64,000 bases of DNA from positions 32,584-96,583 of the forward strand of contig NZ_LGDD01000308.1 of NCBI RefSeq assembly GCF_001279695.1, given 5' to 3'. A program made the translations under genes and the position numbers. How positions within the stretch are numbered: the first letter of the stretch is position 1; each line of letters starts with the position of its first letter. Below are positions 1 to 8,253 of the stretch, in pieces. Source of the DNA: Streptomyces sp. WM6378. Lineage in GTDB: Bacteria; Actinomycetota; Actinomycetes; Streptomycetales; Streptomycetaceae. The notes under the pieces were generated by a model. That model saw only the letters and a program-made list of their open reading frames with translations, was not told where the DNA came from and searched no databases.

Positions 1-1
1 C

Positions 2-904
2 GGCCGCACGGGCCCGCGCCCGGTCGTGACGTACGCCGTCGGCACGGTCGGGCTCGGCGACTCGTGTGCGCCGAGCGCCAACTTCCCGTACGGGACGGCC
101 GTCGAGGCCACCCTGATCAACCAGGTCGTGCAGAAGGGCTGGGCCGTCGCGGTCACCGACTACGAGGGCCTGGGCACCCCCGGCGACCACACCTACACGG
201 TCGGCCGCGCCGAGGGCACCGCCATGCTGGACGCGGCCCGAGCGGCCGAGCGCCTCGGCATCCCCGGCGTCGACGCCAACTCGCCCGTGGGGATCATGGG
301 TTATTCGCAGGGCGGCCAGGCCAGCAGCTGGGCGGCCGAGCTGCACGACTCGTACGCCCCCGAGCTGAAGGTGAAGGGCACCGCGACCGGCGGCGTCCCG
401 GCCGACCTCATGAAGGTGGCCGCGTCCAACGACGGCGGCCTCGGCTCCGGCCTCATCTTCATGGCGGCGGCCGGCCAGGACGCGGCCTTCCCCGAGCTGA
501 AGCTGGACTCGTACCTCAACCCGGCGGGCAAGGCGCTGGTCGACTACTTCAAGAACAACTGCGTGGCGATCGACACGACGGTGGGCTCGTTCAAGCACGT
601 CACCGACCTGACCGTGAAGAACCCGCTCGAACAGCCGGACTGGCAGGCCAGGCTGGCCGAGTCGAAGCTCGGCACGCACCGCCCGGACGCGCCGGTGTAC
701 CTCTACCACGGCACGGTCGACGAGCTGATCCCGTACGCGGTGGGCCGGCAGCTCCGCTCCGACTGGTGCGCCAAGGGCGCGAACGTGGAGTGGCACGCAC
801 TGCCGCTGCTCGGCCACATCGGCGGGGTGACGGTGGGCGGAGTCCCGGCGGCGAACTGGCTGGCGGACAGGTTCGCGGGCAAGCCGACCAGCTCCAACTG
901 CTAG
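2..904 (+). CDS. Secretory lipase (LIP-type), 5' end missing
   Basis: Only the C-terminal ~300 residues are present; the reading frame is open to the left edge, so the signal peptide and first strands lie outside. The nucleophile elbow GYSQGG (around residue 98 of the visible part) marks an alpha/beta hydrolase, followed by an Asp in GTVDELIP and a His in LLGHIGG at the positions expected for the acid and base of the triad. The order VTDYEGLGTPG, then GYSQGG, then YHGTVDELIP resembles the secretory lipase family (PF03583), which hydrolyses acylglycerols or similar esters outside the cell. Several cysteines fit an exported protein. Family assignment is by motif recall; substrate is unknown. 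A hairpin terminator follows directly. Confidence 0.85.
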   Translation, partial: GRTGPRPVVTYAVGTVGLGDSCAPSANFPYGTAVEATLINQVVQKGWAVAVTDYEGLGTPGDHTYTVGRAEGTAMLDAARAAERLGIPGVDANSPVGIMGYSQGGQASSWAAELHDSYAPELKVKGTATGGVPADLMKVAASNDGGLGSGLIFMAAAGQDAAFPELKLDSYLNPAGKALVDYFKNNCVAIDTTVGSFKHVTDLTVKNPLEQPDWQARLAESKLGTHRPDAPVYLYHGTVDELIPYAVGRQLRSDWCAKGANVEWHALPLLGHIGGVTVGGVPAANWLADRFAGKPTSSNC

Positions 905-920
905 CGGATTGAGTCGAGTT

Positions 921-953
921 GAGCCCGCCTTCGGGATCCCCGGGGGCGGGCTC
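921..953 (+). terminator. Hairpin terminator after the lipase gene
   Basis: The arms GAGCCCGCC (921-929) and GGCGGGCTC (945-953) are a perfect 9-bp inverted repeat, 17 nt after the lipase stop. It lies between convergent genes and could serve both strands. No T-tract follows, as is common in Streptomyces. Confidence 0.75.
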
Positions 954-969
954 AGCGCATGCGAGCGCC

Positions 970-1611
970 CTACAGCCCGTAGCGCCGCGCCGATTCTTCC
1001 TGCTGGGCGAGGCGGTGCAGGGCTCGCAGGATCGGGTCGAAGAGGACGGTGGCGGCGACGGCGACCTCGACCTTCTCGGCCTCGGAGGGGTGGGTCTCGA
1101 CGAAGTCGAGATCGCGGACGGCCGCCTGGTGCATGAGCTGGGCGTACGGGGCCATGAGCTCGGCGTCCCAGGGATAGCCGAGCCGGTTGAGCGTGGCGAC
1201 GGCGACGATCAGAGCCCGGTGATCGGGTGAGAGTTCACCGAGCTCTCGGGCGGTGGACCACCCCAGCATGCCGAGCAGCCGGTCCACCTCGCTCCGGGCG
1301 GCGGCCACGGACTCGTCACCGTCGTCCGGGTCGGGTCCGTGGGGCAGTGCCCAGAGGGCCGCGCCGAGCCGGATGGTGCGGTCGAGGGAGTCGTCGTCGA
1401 CGTACCCGATGACTTCCTTGGCCGTGGCCACCGGGAGCCGCCCGACCTCGATCAGAGCACGGACGAGGCGGAGCCGACGCAGATGGCTCTCGTCGTAGTC
1501 GGCCGTGGTGGCACCCACTTTGCGCCCTCGCGCGAGCATGCCCTGCCGCAGGTAGTACTTGATCATCGCGGCGGAAACCCCGCTCCGCTCGCTCAACTCG
1601 GCCAGCCGCAT
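970..1611 (-). CDS. MerR-family transcriptional regulator
   Basis: Encodes 213 residues. The N-terminus (MRLAELSERSGVSAAMIKYY) is a MerR winged helix-turn-helix, continued by LRQGM and YDESHLRRLRLVRAL, the usual second half of that DNA-binding domain. The C-terminal ~130 residues are helical effector/dimerisation sequence without the cysteines of metal-sensing MerR proteins. I place the start at 1611: the frame stays open further upstream, but that extension crosses the operator region and is not MerR-like. It is divergent from the DUF4188 gene at 1729, and two matching dyads lie between them, so it probably controls that gene and itself. The ligand is unknown. Confidence 0.85.
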   Translation of the reverse strand: MRLAELSERSGVSAAMIKYYLRQGMLARGRKVGATTADYDESHLRRLRLVRALIEVGRLPVATAKEVIGYVDDDSLDRTIRLGAALWALPHGPDPDDGDESVAAARSEVDRLLGMLGWSTARELGELSPDHRALIVAVATLNRLGYPWDAELMAPYAQLMHQAAVRDLDFVETHPSEAEKVEVAVAATVLFDPILRALHRLAQQEESARRYGL

Positions 1612-1628
1612 CCCTTGCGCCCTTCCTC

Positions 1629-1645
1629 GGATAACGCCATTATCC
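1629..1645. promoter_or_regulatory. Operator-like dyad O1 (MerR/DUF4188 intergenic)
   Basis: GGATAACGCCATTATCC is an inverted repeat with GGATAA/TTATCC arms. It fits the pattern GGATAAC-N3-GTTATCC with one mismatch. It is 18 bp upstream of the MerR start codon. Confidence 0.6.
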
Positions 1646-1659
1646 AAGATATCGACCCT

Positions 1660-1676
1660 GGGTAACTCCGTTATCC
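1660..1676. promoter_or_regulatory. Operator-like dyad O2 (MerR/DUF4188 intergenic)
   Basis: GGGTAACTCCGTTATCC repeats the O1 pattern (arm, 3-bp spacer, arm) with one mismatch. Its centre is 31 bp from that of O1, about three helical turns, so the two sites face the same side of the DNA. Confidence 0.6.
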
Positions 1677-1728
1677 AACACGGGAGTTGGCAGCCGGGGA
1701 AGCCGTCCGTCGAGGAGCTGGAGGCACC

Positions 1729-2241
1729 ATGTTCGCCAAGCCGAGCCCGAATCGCACGACCGCCGCCGCCGAGGGCGACGTGGTGGTGCTCCTGATCGGG
1801 ATGCGCGTCAACCACTTCTGGGCGGTGCACCAGTGGGTGCCGGTGGGCGCAGCCATGTTCCGCATGCTCGGCGAACTCAAGAAGGACAAGAGCCGCGGCC
1901 TCCTCGGACACGTCATGCTGACCGCGTCACCGCGCACGTACTACGTGGTCCAGTACTGGGAGTCCAAGGAGAAGCTGTACGCCTACGCGCACTCGCCGGA
2001 GATGTTCCACCACCGGGCGTGGGCGATCCTCAACCGCAAGGAGCGCAAGGGCAAGCTGCGCGGGCACGTGGGCCTGTGGCACGAGACGTACATCGTGCCC
2101 GAGGGTTCGTACGAGTCGATCTACGCGGACATGCCACCGTTCGGCCTGGCGGCGGCGACGGACTCCCTTCCCTTGGAGGCCAGGGGGAGGACGGCGGCGG
2201 AGCGGTTGGGGCGGCGGGTGAAGGCGGCCACACCGGAGTAG
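1729..2241 (+). CDS. DUF4188 family protein
   Basis: Encodes 170 residues. The start is the ATG at 1729, preceded by a GGAG-type ribosome site (about 1720-1724). The central part (FRMLGELKKDKSRGLLGHVM, then YYVVQYWESKEKLYAYAHSP and WHETYIVPEGSYESIYADMP) matches DUF4188, a family of ferredoxin-like-fold proteins sometimes annotated as monooxygenase-like; its reaction is not established to my knowledge. There is no signal peptide or membrane segment. The divergent MerR gene and paired operators suggest ligand-induced expression. Confidence 0.8.
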   Translation: MFAKPSPNRTTAAAEGDVVVLLIGMRVNHFWAVHQWVPVGAAMFRMLGELKKDKSRGLLGHVMLTASPRTYYVVQYWESKEKLYAYAHSPEMFHHRAWAILNRKERKGKLRGHVGLWHETYIVPEGSYESIYADMPPFGLAAATDSLPLEARGRTAAERLGRRVKAATPE

Positions 2242-2278
2242 CCGGCGCCTTCGCGGGGTGGGCGTCCTATGGGCGCCC

Positions 2279-2324
2279 TACAGGGGTGCGGGGGACTGCG
2301 CGACCAGCCACACACGACCCGCAC
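2279..2324 (+). repeat. Streptomyces intergenic repeat, copy A
   Basis: This stretch is a variant of the element AGGGGCGCGGGGAACTGCGC followed by GACCAGCCACGCACG. It shares GGGGACTGCGCGACCAGCCA with copy C (22961-23010). Such elements recur between genes in Streptomyces genomes; the role is unclear. Confidence 0.6.
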
Positions 2325-2337
2325 CCGACATCCGACC

Positions 2338-2372
2338 CTCTAGGGGCGCGGGGAGCTGCGCAATCCCCCGAC
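2338..2372 (+). repeat. Streptomyces intergenic repeat, copy B (diverged)
   Basis: CTAGGGGCGCGGGGAGCTGC carries the first half of the same element as copies A and C, then diverges. It sits 17 bp from the stop codon of the ALF-repeat gene. Confidence 0.5.
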
Positions 2373-2388
2373 GCCCCGCAGCCGGCGC

Positions 2389-3414
2389 CTACTCCGCAGC
2401 GCGGCGGCGACGCGTGGCCACCAAGATCCCCGCACCGCCCGCAAGGGCAACGGCAGTACCCCCAGCGGCCCAAGGCAGCGCCGAACCCGCTCCGGTGGAG
2501 GCGAGGGAGGTGCCCCCGGCAGGGGTGTTCTGAGAGGCAGCGGTCACAGCCATACCCCCCTTGTCGCCGGTGCCAGTGCCGGTGGCAGCACCGGCGCCCT
2601 TGCCGGCCTCCTTGGAGGCGCCGGGCTTGGGCTCGCCCTTCTTCCCGTCGTCCTTCTTGCCCTTGTCCTTGTCCTTCGCGGCCGCGGCCGCGGCGTCGGC
2701 CTCGTCCTTCTTGCGAGCCTCGTACTGACCCTTGTCGAGGAAGGCCTGGACGTCTTCGGGGGTGCCGTTGAGCGCCTTCCTCGCAGCTGCCTTCACGGCG
2801 GGGCCGCCCTTGCTGGCGATCTGAGTGGCCAGCAGCTGGTTGTCGACGATGCGGGCCTTGAACTGGCCCTTGTCGATGAACTCCTGGACGTCCGCGGGGG
2901 TACCCAGGAGCGCCTTGATCCCGGCCTCCTTCACACCCGGGCCACCGACGTTGATGATCTGGCTGACGAGGACGCGGTTGTCGATGATGCGCTGCTCGAA
3001 CTGCCCCTTCTCCAGGAACCGCACGCGGTCCTCGGGGGTGCCGTTGAGCGCCTTGTCGCCCGCCTCGCGCACGCCGCGGCCACCCTTGTCGACGATCTGG
3101 GCGATCGCCACACGGTTGTCGTTGTCGCGGGCCACGAACTGGCCAGTCTCAAGGAACTTCCGCATGGCGGCCGGACCGCCGTCGAGCGCCTTGTTCGCAG
3201 CCTCCTTGAATATGGGCCCCGCACCCTTCGCCGCCTTCAGCCGCAGGATCTCCTCCATGTCGGCGTCCGCCTGCTCGTCCGGGGTCTTCGACCCGGCGTC
3301 CGGCGCCGAGACGGCAGGCGCCTTGGCGTCGGCGGCGTACGCCGGAGAGGCGAGCAGAACAGCCGGCGCGATGGCCGCGGACGCGACGAGCGCCGATATA
3401 CGCGTGAACTTCAT
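2389..3414 (-). CDS. Cell-wall-anchored ALF-repeat protein (LAxTG sortase substrate)
   Basis: Encodes 341 residues. The signal peptide spans residues 1-27 (cleavage after AYA). Residues about 60-240 hold four ~45-residue ALF-type repeats; each includes a stretch like ALNGTPEDVQAFLDKGQYEA followed by a helix containing DNRV. A Lys/Asp/Gly/Ala-rich spacer follows, then LASTG at 304-308, a hydrophobic segment and RRRR. LAxTG is the class E sortase motif of actinomycetes, so the protein should be attached to peptidoglycan. The start is the ATG at 3414, with GGGGGA about 7 nt upstream; the frame extends to 3435 without a ribosome site. The repeats match those of the polymorphic toxin at 9068. Function is unknown. 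Confidence 0.85.
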   Translation of the reverse strand: MKFTRISALVASAAIAPAVLLASPAYAADAKAPAVSAPDAGSKTPDEQADADMEEILRLKAAKGAGPIFKEAANKALDGGPAAMRKFLETGQFVARDNDNRVAIAQIVDKGGRGVREAGDKALNGTPEDRVRFLEKGQFEQRIIDNRVLVSQIINVGGPGVKEAGIKALLGTPADVQEFIDKGQFKARIVDNQLLATQIASKGGPAVKAAARKALNGTPEDVQAFLDKGQYEARKKDEADAAAAAAKDKDKGKKDDGKKGEPKPGASKEAGKGAGAATGTGTGDKGGMAVTAASQNTPAGGTSLASTGAGSALPWAAGGTAVALAGGAGILVATRRRRAAE

Positions 3415-3484
3415 GTGATTCCCCCGGTTGCCCAAGAAAGCCAGAAATGGTCATCCGCATGCTATGCCGCCCTTGACTTTCCCT

Positions 3485-3925
3485 TTACATGACCCCCACC
3501 CCTTCGTCACACGAATGGAGTTCCGCCCAGACGACCTTGCCGACGCCCGGCCGCGCCTTCACACCCCACGCCACGGCGACCGCCGCCACGAGCAGCAGCC
3601 CGCGCCCGCATTCGGCGTCCTCCGCGAGCGGCCCCGAGCCGACGGGCTCCTTCTTTCCTCGCGCATCACCCACCTCGATCCGCAACAGCTCCCCCAGCGC
3701 GAGCCGCAGCTCGAAGTCCCGCCCGGGTACGTGACCGTGGGTCACGGCATTGGCGGCGAACTCGGCGACGACGAGGGCCGCGGCATCGGAACGCGGGCTC
3801 CCGTACGGGATGCCCCACGCGTCCAACTGCTGCACCGCCAGCCACCGAGCGAGCCGCGCGCCGCGCCGCGTACTGCTGAACCTCTGGACGAACTCGGTTG
3901 CCGTGACGGCAGATTGGGGATTCAT
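3485..3925 (-). CDS. RsbW-like ATP-binding protein (HATPase_c_2)
   Basis: Encodes 146 residues. It has the GHKL ATPase layout of anti-sigma-factor-like kinases: an N-box helix with AEFAANAVTHG (Asn and His present), then IEVGDARGKKEP and ECGRGLLLV, the G1 and G2 loops. Streptomyces has dozens of these; they often pair with XRE-DUF5753 and DUF397 genes. Here it is divergent from exactly such a pair (4047 and 4902), the arrangement of whiJ/abaA-type regulatory modules. The start at 3925 is chosen from the domain boundary; no strong ribosome site is visible. A partner is not predictable from sequence. Confidence 0.8.
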   Translation of the reverse strand: MNPQSAVTATEFVQRFSSTRRGARLARWLAVQQLDAWGIPYGSPRSDAAALVVAEFAANAVTHGHVPGRDFELRLALGELLRIEVGDARGKKEPVGSGPLAEDAECGRGLLLVAAVAVAWGVKARPGVGKVVWAELHSCDEGVGVM

Positions 3926-4046
3926 GTGACCGAGCGTGACGAGGCGTGCGTAACCTGAACAGGGGTACAACCACGACCCCGGCGAGCTGTACGCCCACGG
4001 GCCGCGCGATGTACGGGACGTCGGCCGTAACCGGGAGGTGCGGGGC

Positions 4047-4905
4047 ATGAATCAGGAAGCCCGACCGGAGCGCCCGGTCGAATCGGACGGCACGGCCCAC
4101 CTCTTCAAGGCGCTGGGCAGACAGATCAAGGTGCTACGAGAACGGGCCGGGCCGAGCCAGCGGGAGCTGGGGGCGGCGGTCAACTACGGCGAAGACCTGA
4201 TCTCGGCCATCGAGCGCGGGGCGCGCACCCCACAACCCGACTTCCTTGAATGCGTGGATGAACTCCTCAATGCTGGTGGGGTGTTGAAGGCAGCAGTGCC
4301 GGAGGTACGAGAGGCCCTGGCCCGGTCACGGACCCGGCATCCGGACTGGTTCCGGGACTATGCGGACACTGAGGCCAAGGCGGTAGCGCTGCATGACTAC
4401 AGCACCCAAGCAGTTCTGGGACTGCTGCAAACCGAAGACTACGCGCGGGCAGTCTTCACCCACCGCTGCCCTTTGCTGGATGAGGCGACCATCGAGAAGC
4501 GGGTCACCGACCGACTGGCTCGACAGCAGATCTTCGAGCGCCGGCCTCCCCCCCACGTTCAGCTTCATCCTGGGGGAGAGCGTTCTACAACGCCCAATCG
4601 GCGGCCGAAGCGTCCTGGCAGGGCAGCTACGACAGTTGCTCCGCATCGGAGGGTTGAGAACGGTGCAATTGCAGGTGATGCCCACCGATCGCGAGGAACA
4701 CCCCAGCCTGAGCGGCGCGTTCACCCTACTCAACCCCAAAGGACGCCAGCAGGTGGCGTACACGGAACTCCACGGGCATCCTCGCCTGATCACCGAGCCG
4801 GAAGAAGTCCGCGTGTTCAGCGAGCGCTATGGGATCATGCAGGCGCAGGCTCTAACGCCCCGGAGATCGATGTCTCTGATCGAGGAGATGCTGAAAGCGC
4901 TATGA
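4047..4905 (+). pseudogene. XRE-family regulator with DUF5753, frameshifted
   Basis: The start ATG has GGGAGG 9 nt upstream. The first ~165 residues give an XRE helix-turn-helix (RQIKVLRERAGPSQRELGAA, then YGEDLISAIERGARTPQ) and the beginning of DUF5753 (HDYSTQAVLGLLQTEDYARA). After QQIFERRPPP the frame breaks: the continuation (TFSFILGESVLQRPIGG through SLIEEMLKAL) lies in the +1 frame and stops at 4905. The break falls on a run of seven C (about 4549-4555); removing one C restores the family sequence. This is a single-base insertion in a homopolymer: a real mutation, phase variation or a sequencing error. The intact product would be about 285 residues. Confidence 0.8.
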
Positions 4906-5144
4906 ATTCCAAGGAACTTGACTGGTTCAAGAGCAGCTACAGCGACGGCGAAGGCGGCCAGTGCATCGAGGTCGCCTGCAATTGGCGCAAGTCGAGCTAC
5001 AGCAGCGGAGGAGGTGGGGCGTGCATAGAAATCGCCGCCCACCCCACCGCAATCCACATCCGGGACTCAAAGACCCCCCAGGGTCCCCAACTGGCGGTGG
5101 CCCCAGCCGCATGGGCGGCGTTCACCGCGTACGCCACGCAGTAA
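4902..5144 (+). CDS. DUF397 protein with duplicated N-terminal half
   Basis: Encodes 80 residues. Its ATG overlaps the stop of the restored XRE frame (ATGA at 4902-4905), indicating translational coupling. The DUF397 signature appears twice: WFKSSYSDGEGGQCIEVA near residue 8 and WRKSSYSSGGGGACIEIA near residue 28; only the second copy continues into the rest of the domain (HIRDSKTPQGPQL and WAAFTAY). DUF397 proteins are small regulatory partners of XRE-DUF5753 proteins in Streptomyces. The first half-copy looks like a partial internal duplication. Confidence 0.85.
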   Translation: MNSKELDWFKSSYSDGEGGQCIEVACNWRKSSYSSGGGGACIEIAAHPTAIHIRDSKTPQGPQLAVAPAAWAAFTAYATQ

Positions 5145-5150
5145 AGACGC

Positions 5151-5176
5151 TCAGCCCTTCGAAAGGGCGGGGCTGA
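5151..5176. terminator. Bidirectional terminator hairpin
   Basis: TCAGCCC (5151-5157) and GGGCTGA (5170-5176) form a perfect stem between the convergent DUF397 and acyltransferase genes. Confidence 0.6.
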
Positions 5177-5221
5177 CGTACGCGTCGTTGCCGGGCCCGC
5201 CCAGAACGGCCCCCGTCGCGA

Positions 5222-6375
5222 TCAGCGAGCCTGCGGTTCGGCACTTCCCATGAGGAGCGCTGCGTCCCTCTCGGATTCCACTGGCGCAGCGGAAACGGCG
5301 GGGGACTCGATGACGACACGGGTCCGGCCGTGTCGGCGGGCGGGTGTGTGGAGGCGTACGTCTTCGATGCCGCGCTTCATGGAGTTGCGTATCCACTTGC
5401 CGACGGGGCGTTCCACGAAGCGGTGGATGAGCCATGCGGTGGCCATCATCAGCGCGATGACCGAGACCACGAGGACCGGGGCGGGGAGCCGGTCGCGGAA
5501 GTGGTGGATGAGGGTCATGCCGATGAACATGTGGATCAGGTACAGCGGATAGGTGATCGCTCCGGCGGTGGAGAGCCACTTCCACTGGATCTTGTCGAAG
5601 ACCCCGAGGGCTATCGCGCCGACCACCGCGAACCCGGCGATGATGATCAGCCGGACCGGCCAGGTCGGCAGGTGCTCGGCTGCAACGTGCCCGAGGTTGC
5701 TGGCCATGCGGTAGTGGATGTACCGCTGCGCGAGCAGCAGTTGGAACAGGACGATGCCCCAGAGCAGGGCGTTCTGTCCGAAACGGCGCATCAGGTAGAA
5801 GGCGATGCCGGCGATGAAGAACGGCGCGTACTGCGGCATCGCGAACGCCGCCAGGGCCGGGAAGCCGAGGCTGGGCGCGAGCGCCGCCGCGACGGTCCAC
5901 ACCCCGATGAAGATGAGCAGGTTGCGATAGGTGACCCCGCAGAGCACCACGATCGCCATCAGGACGTAGAACTTGAGCTCCACGAAGAGCGTCCAGTACA
6001 CGTCGTCGACGTTTCGTCCCAGCCACGTATCGACGTGATCTCAGGCCACTTCTTCACGACCAGCGCGGTGAGCGGCACGGCGACCCAGTAGGCGGGGAAG
6101 AGCCGGGAGACGCGGGAGACGGCGAAGTCGCCGAGGCTGCGGCCCCACACGCTCATACAGATGACGAACCCGCTGACCAGGAAGAACACCTCGACGCCCA
6201 GCCAGCCGAACTCGGCGAACCTGTGCAGCGTCGGGAAGATCGTGGCCGGGTTGTGGCCCCAGGGCCGACTGAGGGCGAGGTAGTGGTAGCAGACCACCAT
6301 CAGAGCGGCGACGAGCCGGAGCCCGTCCAACGCCGCGAGCCGGGGGGGCCTGGCCGTCAACCGGCGCTGGGACAT
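5222..6375 (-). pseudogene. Acyltransferase family 3 membrane protein, frameshifted
   Basis: Two adjoining frames together make one acyltransferase-3 protein of about 384 residues. The upstream part (start 6375) has LDGLRLVAALMVVCYHY, with the family's catalytic His, then GVEVFFLVSGFVI and SRLFPAYWVAV. After KKWPEITS the sequence moves to another frame, which reads TWLGRNVDDVYWTLFVELKF and then about eight membrane helices to 5222. The shift lies near 6030-6035 and is explained by one lost or two gained bases. Intact members O-acylate surface sugars or lipids. The gene may be inactivated or the base call wrong; it is the second frameshift within 1.5 kb. Confidence 0.8.
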
Positions 6376-6590
6376 TGGGAAACCTCCACGGCGCCCTGGT
6401 CAGAAGCGCGACGGGTCGACTGTTCCCGGCAGCCGGGAATTACCTATGGGTAGATTGTGTGCGAGCCATGTTCTCACGGCCCTACCGCCCGAAGTCCATA
6501 GCTCCTGGTCAACACCTCATGTCGACAGCGTCACTCTCGTCCGGCAGCCGGGCCCTGCAGATGCGTGGCCCGACCACCGGCCCCTGGGGG
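6376..6590. other. Gap without a recognised gene
   Basis: This 215-bp segment upstream of the acyltransferase contains a short A/T-richer patch (around 6436-6460) that may hold its promoter. No coding pattern or convincing hairpin was seen. Confidence 0.4.
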
Positions 6591-8123
6591 TCAGGCGATT
6601 TCGATGGAGGTCTTCCAGGTGTTGCCGCCCCACACGTCCGTACCGGCCAGCACGCCGCCCTTGCCGTCGCCCCTGTAGAGGTGCATGGTGCCGTCGAACC
6701 AGACGGTCATGAGGTCGGAGACGCCGTCGCCGGTGAAGTCGCCGCCCGTCATGAACAGAGCGGTCTTCCAGGTGTTGCCACCCATGGCGACCGCGCGGCC
6801 GTCCGTGATCTGCCCCTCGCCGTTGCCAGCGTAGTAATGCAGAGTCCCGTCGGACCAGACGGCCATGAGGTCTGCAATGCCGTCACCGTCGAAGTCGCCG
6901 CCCGGAAGCAGACGGACCGTGTCCCAGGTGTTGCCGCCCACGGTGATGGTGCGCTGCTCCTCGAGCTGGCCGTCGCCCTTGCCCGGGTAGAGGTGCATGG
7001 TTCCGTTCGACCAGATGGTCATCAGGTCCGCGATGCCGTCGCCGGTGAAGTCACCGGCGGTCATCTGCTTGGTCGTACCCCAGGTGTTGCCACCGGCCGT
7101 GACGGTGACGGCTCCGGTCACGCCGCCCTTGCCGTCACCCTTGTAGAGGTGCATCGTGCCGTCGAACCAGATGGCCATGATGTCGGCCACACCGTCGTTG
7201 GTGAAGTCGCCCTTGGCGAGCTGCTTCATGGTCTTCCAGGCGTTGCCGCCGAGCTGCTGCGTCTGTGTCCCGGCCAGGCCCTTGGCCTTGTCGCCGGGGT
7301 AGAGGTGCATGGTGCCGTCGTTCCAGATCGCTGCCAGGTCGGCGATGCCGTCGCCCGTGAAGTCGTCCTGGGTGCGGAACGAGGTCTGCTGCACCCAGCC
7401 AGCCAGGTCGTCGACCCGGACGTCGAGCGCGCTGGTACGGGTCTCGGCGGCGTCCATCCCGAGGCAACCACCTTGCCAGGAGCGGGAGTTCACGGCGACC
7501 AGCTCCACCTGAGCGCCAGTGCCGCGAAGCGCCGGGGCACCTGCGTCGCCCTGGCACAGCACGGCGTCGGCCGAGCCGTTGAGCGCCACGGACGTGGCAT
7601 CGGCGGAGGCGACGGTGAAGGCGGCCGAGTGCAGCTTGTTCGGCACCCACTCGGCCTTCGTCCGGCCGAACCCGGCCGACACGAGCTGGTCACCGGCGGC
7701 CGGAGCGGTCGTGGAGATCTGGACCGGCGTCACGTTCTGGACCCGGTTGGACAGCTTGACCATCACGAGGTCGCGATCCGCACGCGGAACGAGCTCGACG
7801 GCTTGCCGAACGGCGCCGGTCGTCTGCGTCAGATCGCTACGCCCCACGGTCACCGTCGTCTTCACCGCCGGCGCTCCCGCCTTCGCCGGCGCACCGTCCA
7901 CGGCGAAGCAACTGGCGGCGGTCAGCACCCACTGCGGGGCGACAAGCGCGCCGGTGCACGCCGAGTTCTCACCTACATTGAGCTTCGCGGTGAACGCGTA
8001 GTTCCCCGCGGCTACGTCGACCCCGCCGAGGGCGGAGGCGGGGGCGGCGGTCAGGAGCCCGGCACCCATGGTGGTGGCGAGCAGGGCGGTTGTCCACGCG
8101 GCGCGTGAACCTCGTACAGACAT
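6591..8123 (-). CDS. Secreted trypsin-like pseudoprotease with FG-GAP repeats
   Basis: Encodes 510 residues. The signal peptide runs to about residue 31 (APASA). Residues 33-245 follow the S1 trypsin fold, but the catalytic His is Ser71 (LTAASC, normally TAAHC) and the catalytic Ser is Ala194 (CQGDAGAP, normally GDSGGP); Asp118 (RDLVMVKL) remains. It should therefore not cleave peptides, although cysteines and fold are kept. Residues about 255-510 carry five FG-GAP/VCBS repeats of the form GDFTGDGIADLM followed by W-[DN]GTMHLYxG, with DxDGxxD calcium-binding loops, likely a beta-propeller. Start 8123 has AAGGA 6 nt upstream. The small secreted protein gene lies 130 bp upstream on the same strand. 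Likely a binding protein; its target is unknown. Confidence 0.88.
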   Translation of the reverse strand: MSVRGSRAAWTTALLATTMGAGLLTAAPASALGGVDVAAGNYAFTAKLNVGENSACTGALVAPQWVLTAASCFAVDGAPAKAGAPAVKTTVTVGRSDLTQTTGAVRQAVELVPRADRDLVMVKLSNRVQNVTPVQISTTAPAAGDQLVSAGFGRTKAEWVPNKLHSAAFTVASADATSVALNGSADAVLCQGDAGAPALRGTGAQVELVAVNSRSWQGGCLGMDAAETRTSALDVRVDDLAGWVQQTSFRTQDDFTGDGIADLAAIWNDGTMHLYPGDKAKGLAGTQTQQLGGNAWKTMKQLAKGDFTNDGVADIMAIWFDGTMHLYKGDGKGGVTGAVTVTAGGNTWGTTKQMTAGDFTGDGIADLMTIWSNGTMHLYPGKGDGQLEEQRTITVGGNTWDTVRLLPGGDFDGDGIADLMAVWSDGTLHYYAGNGEGQITDGRAVAMGGNTWKTALFMTGGDFTGDGVSDLMTVWFDGTMHLYRGDGKGGVLAGTDVWGGNTWKTSIEIA

Positions 8124-8253
8124 GACAGTCCTTTGAATGTGATGGTTTGAGACGGGGTCACTCGACCCAGGGACCACGTAGCAGGCATGGGCGCTGATCC
8201 ACGCCTTCGCGTCTGAGGGCGCCTCGCATGGAGGCAGCACCCTGAGGCGGCCG

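Noticed and set aside
4038..5144. A single 368-residue fusion of XRE and DUF397
   Set aside because: The middle section is out-of-frame DUF5753 sequence; the apparent fusion results from the C-run insertion.
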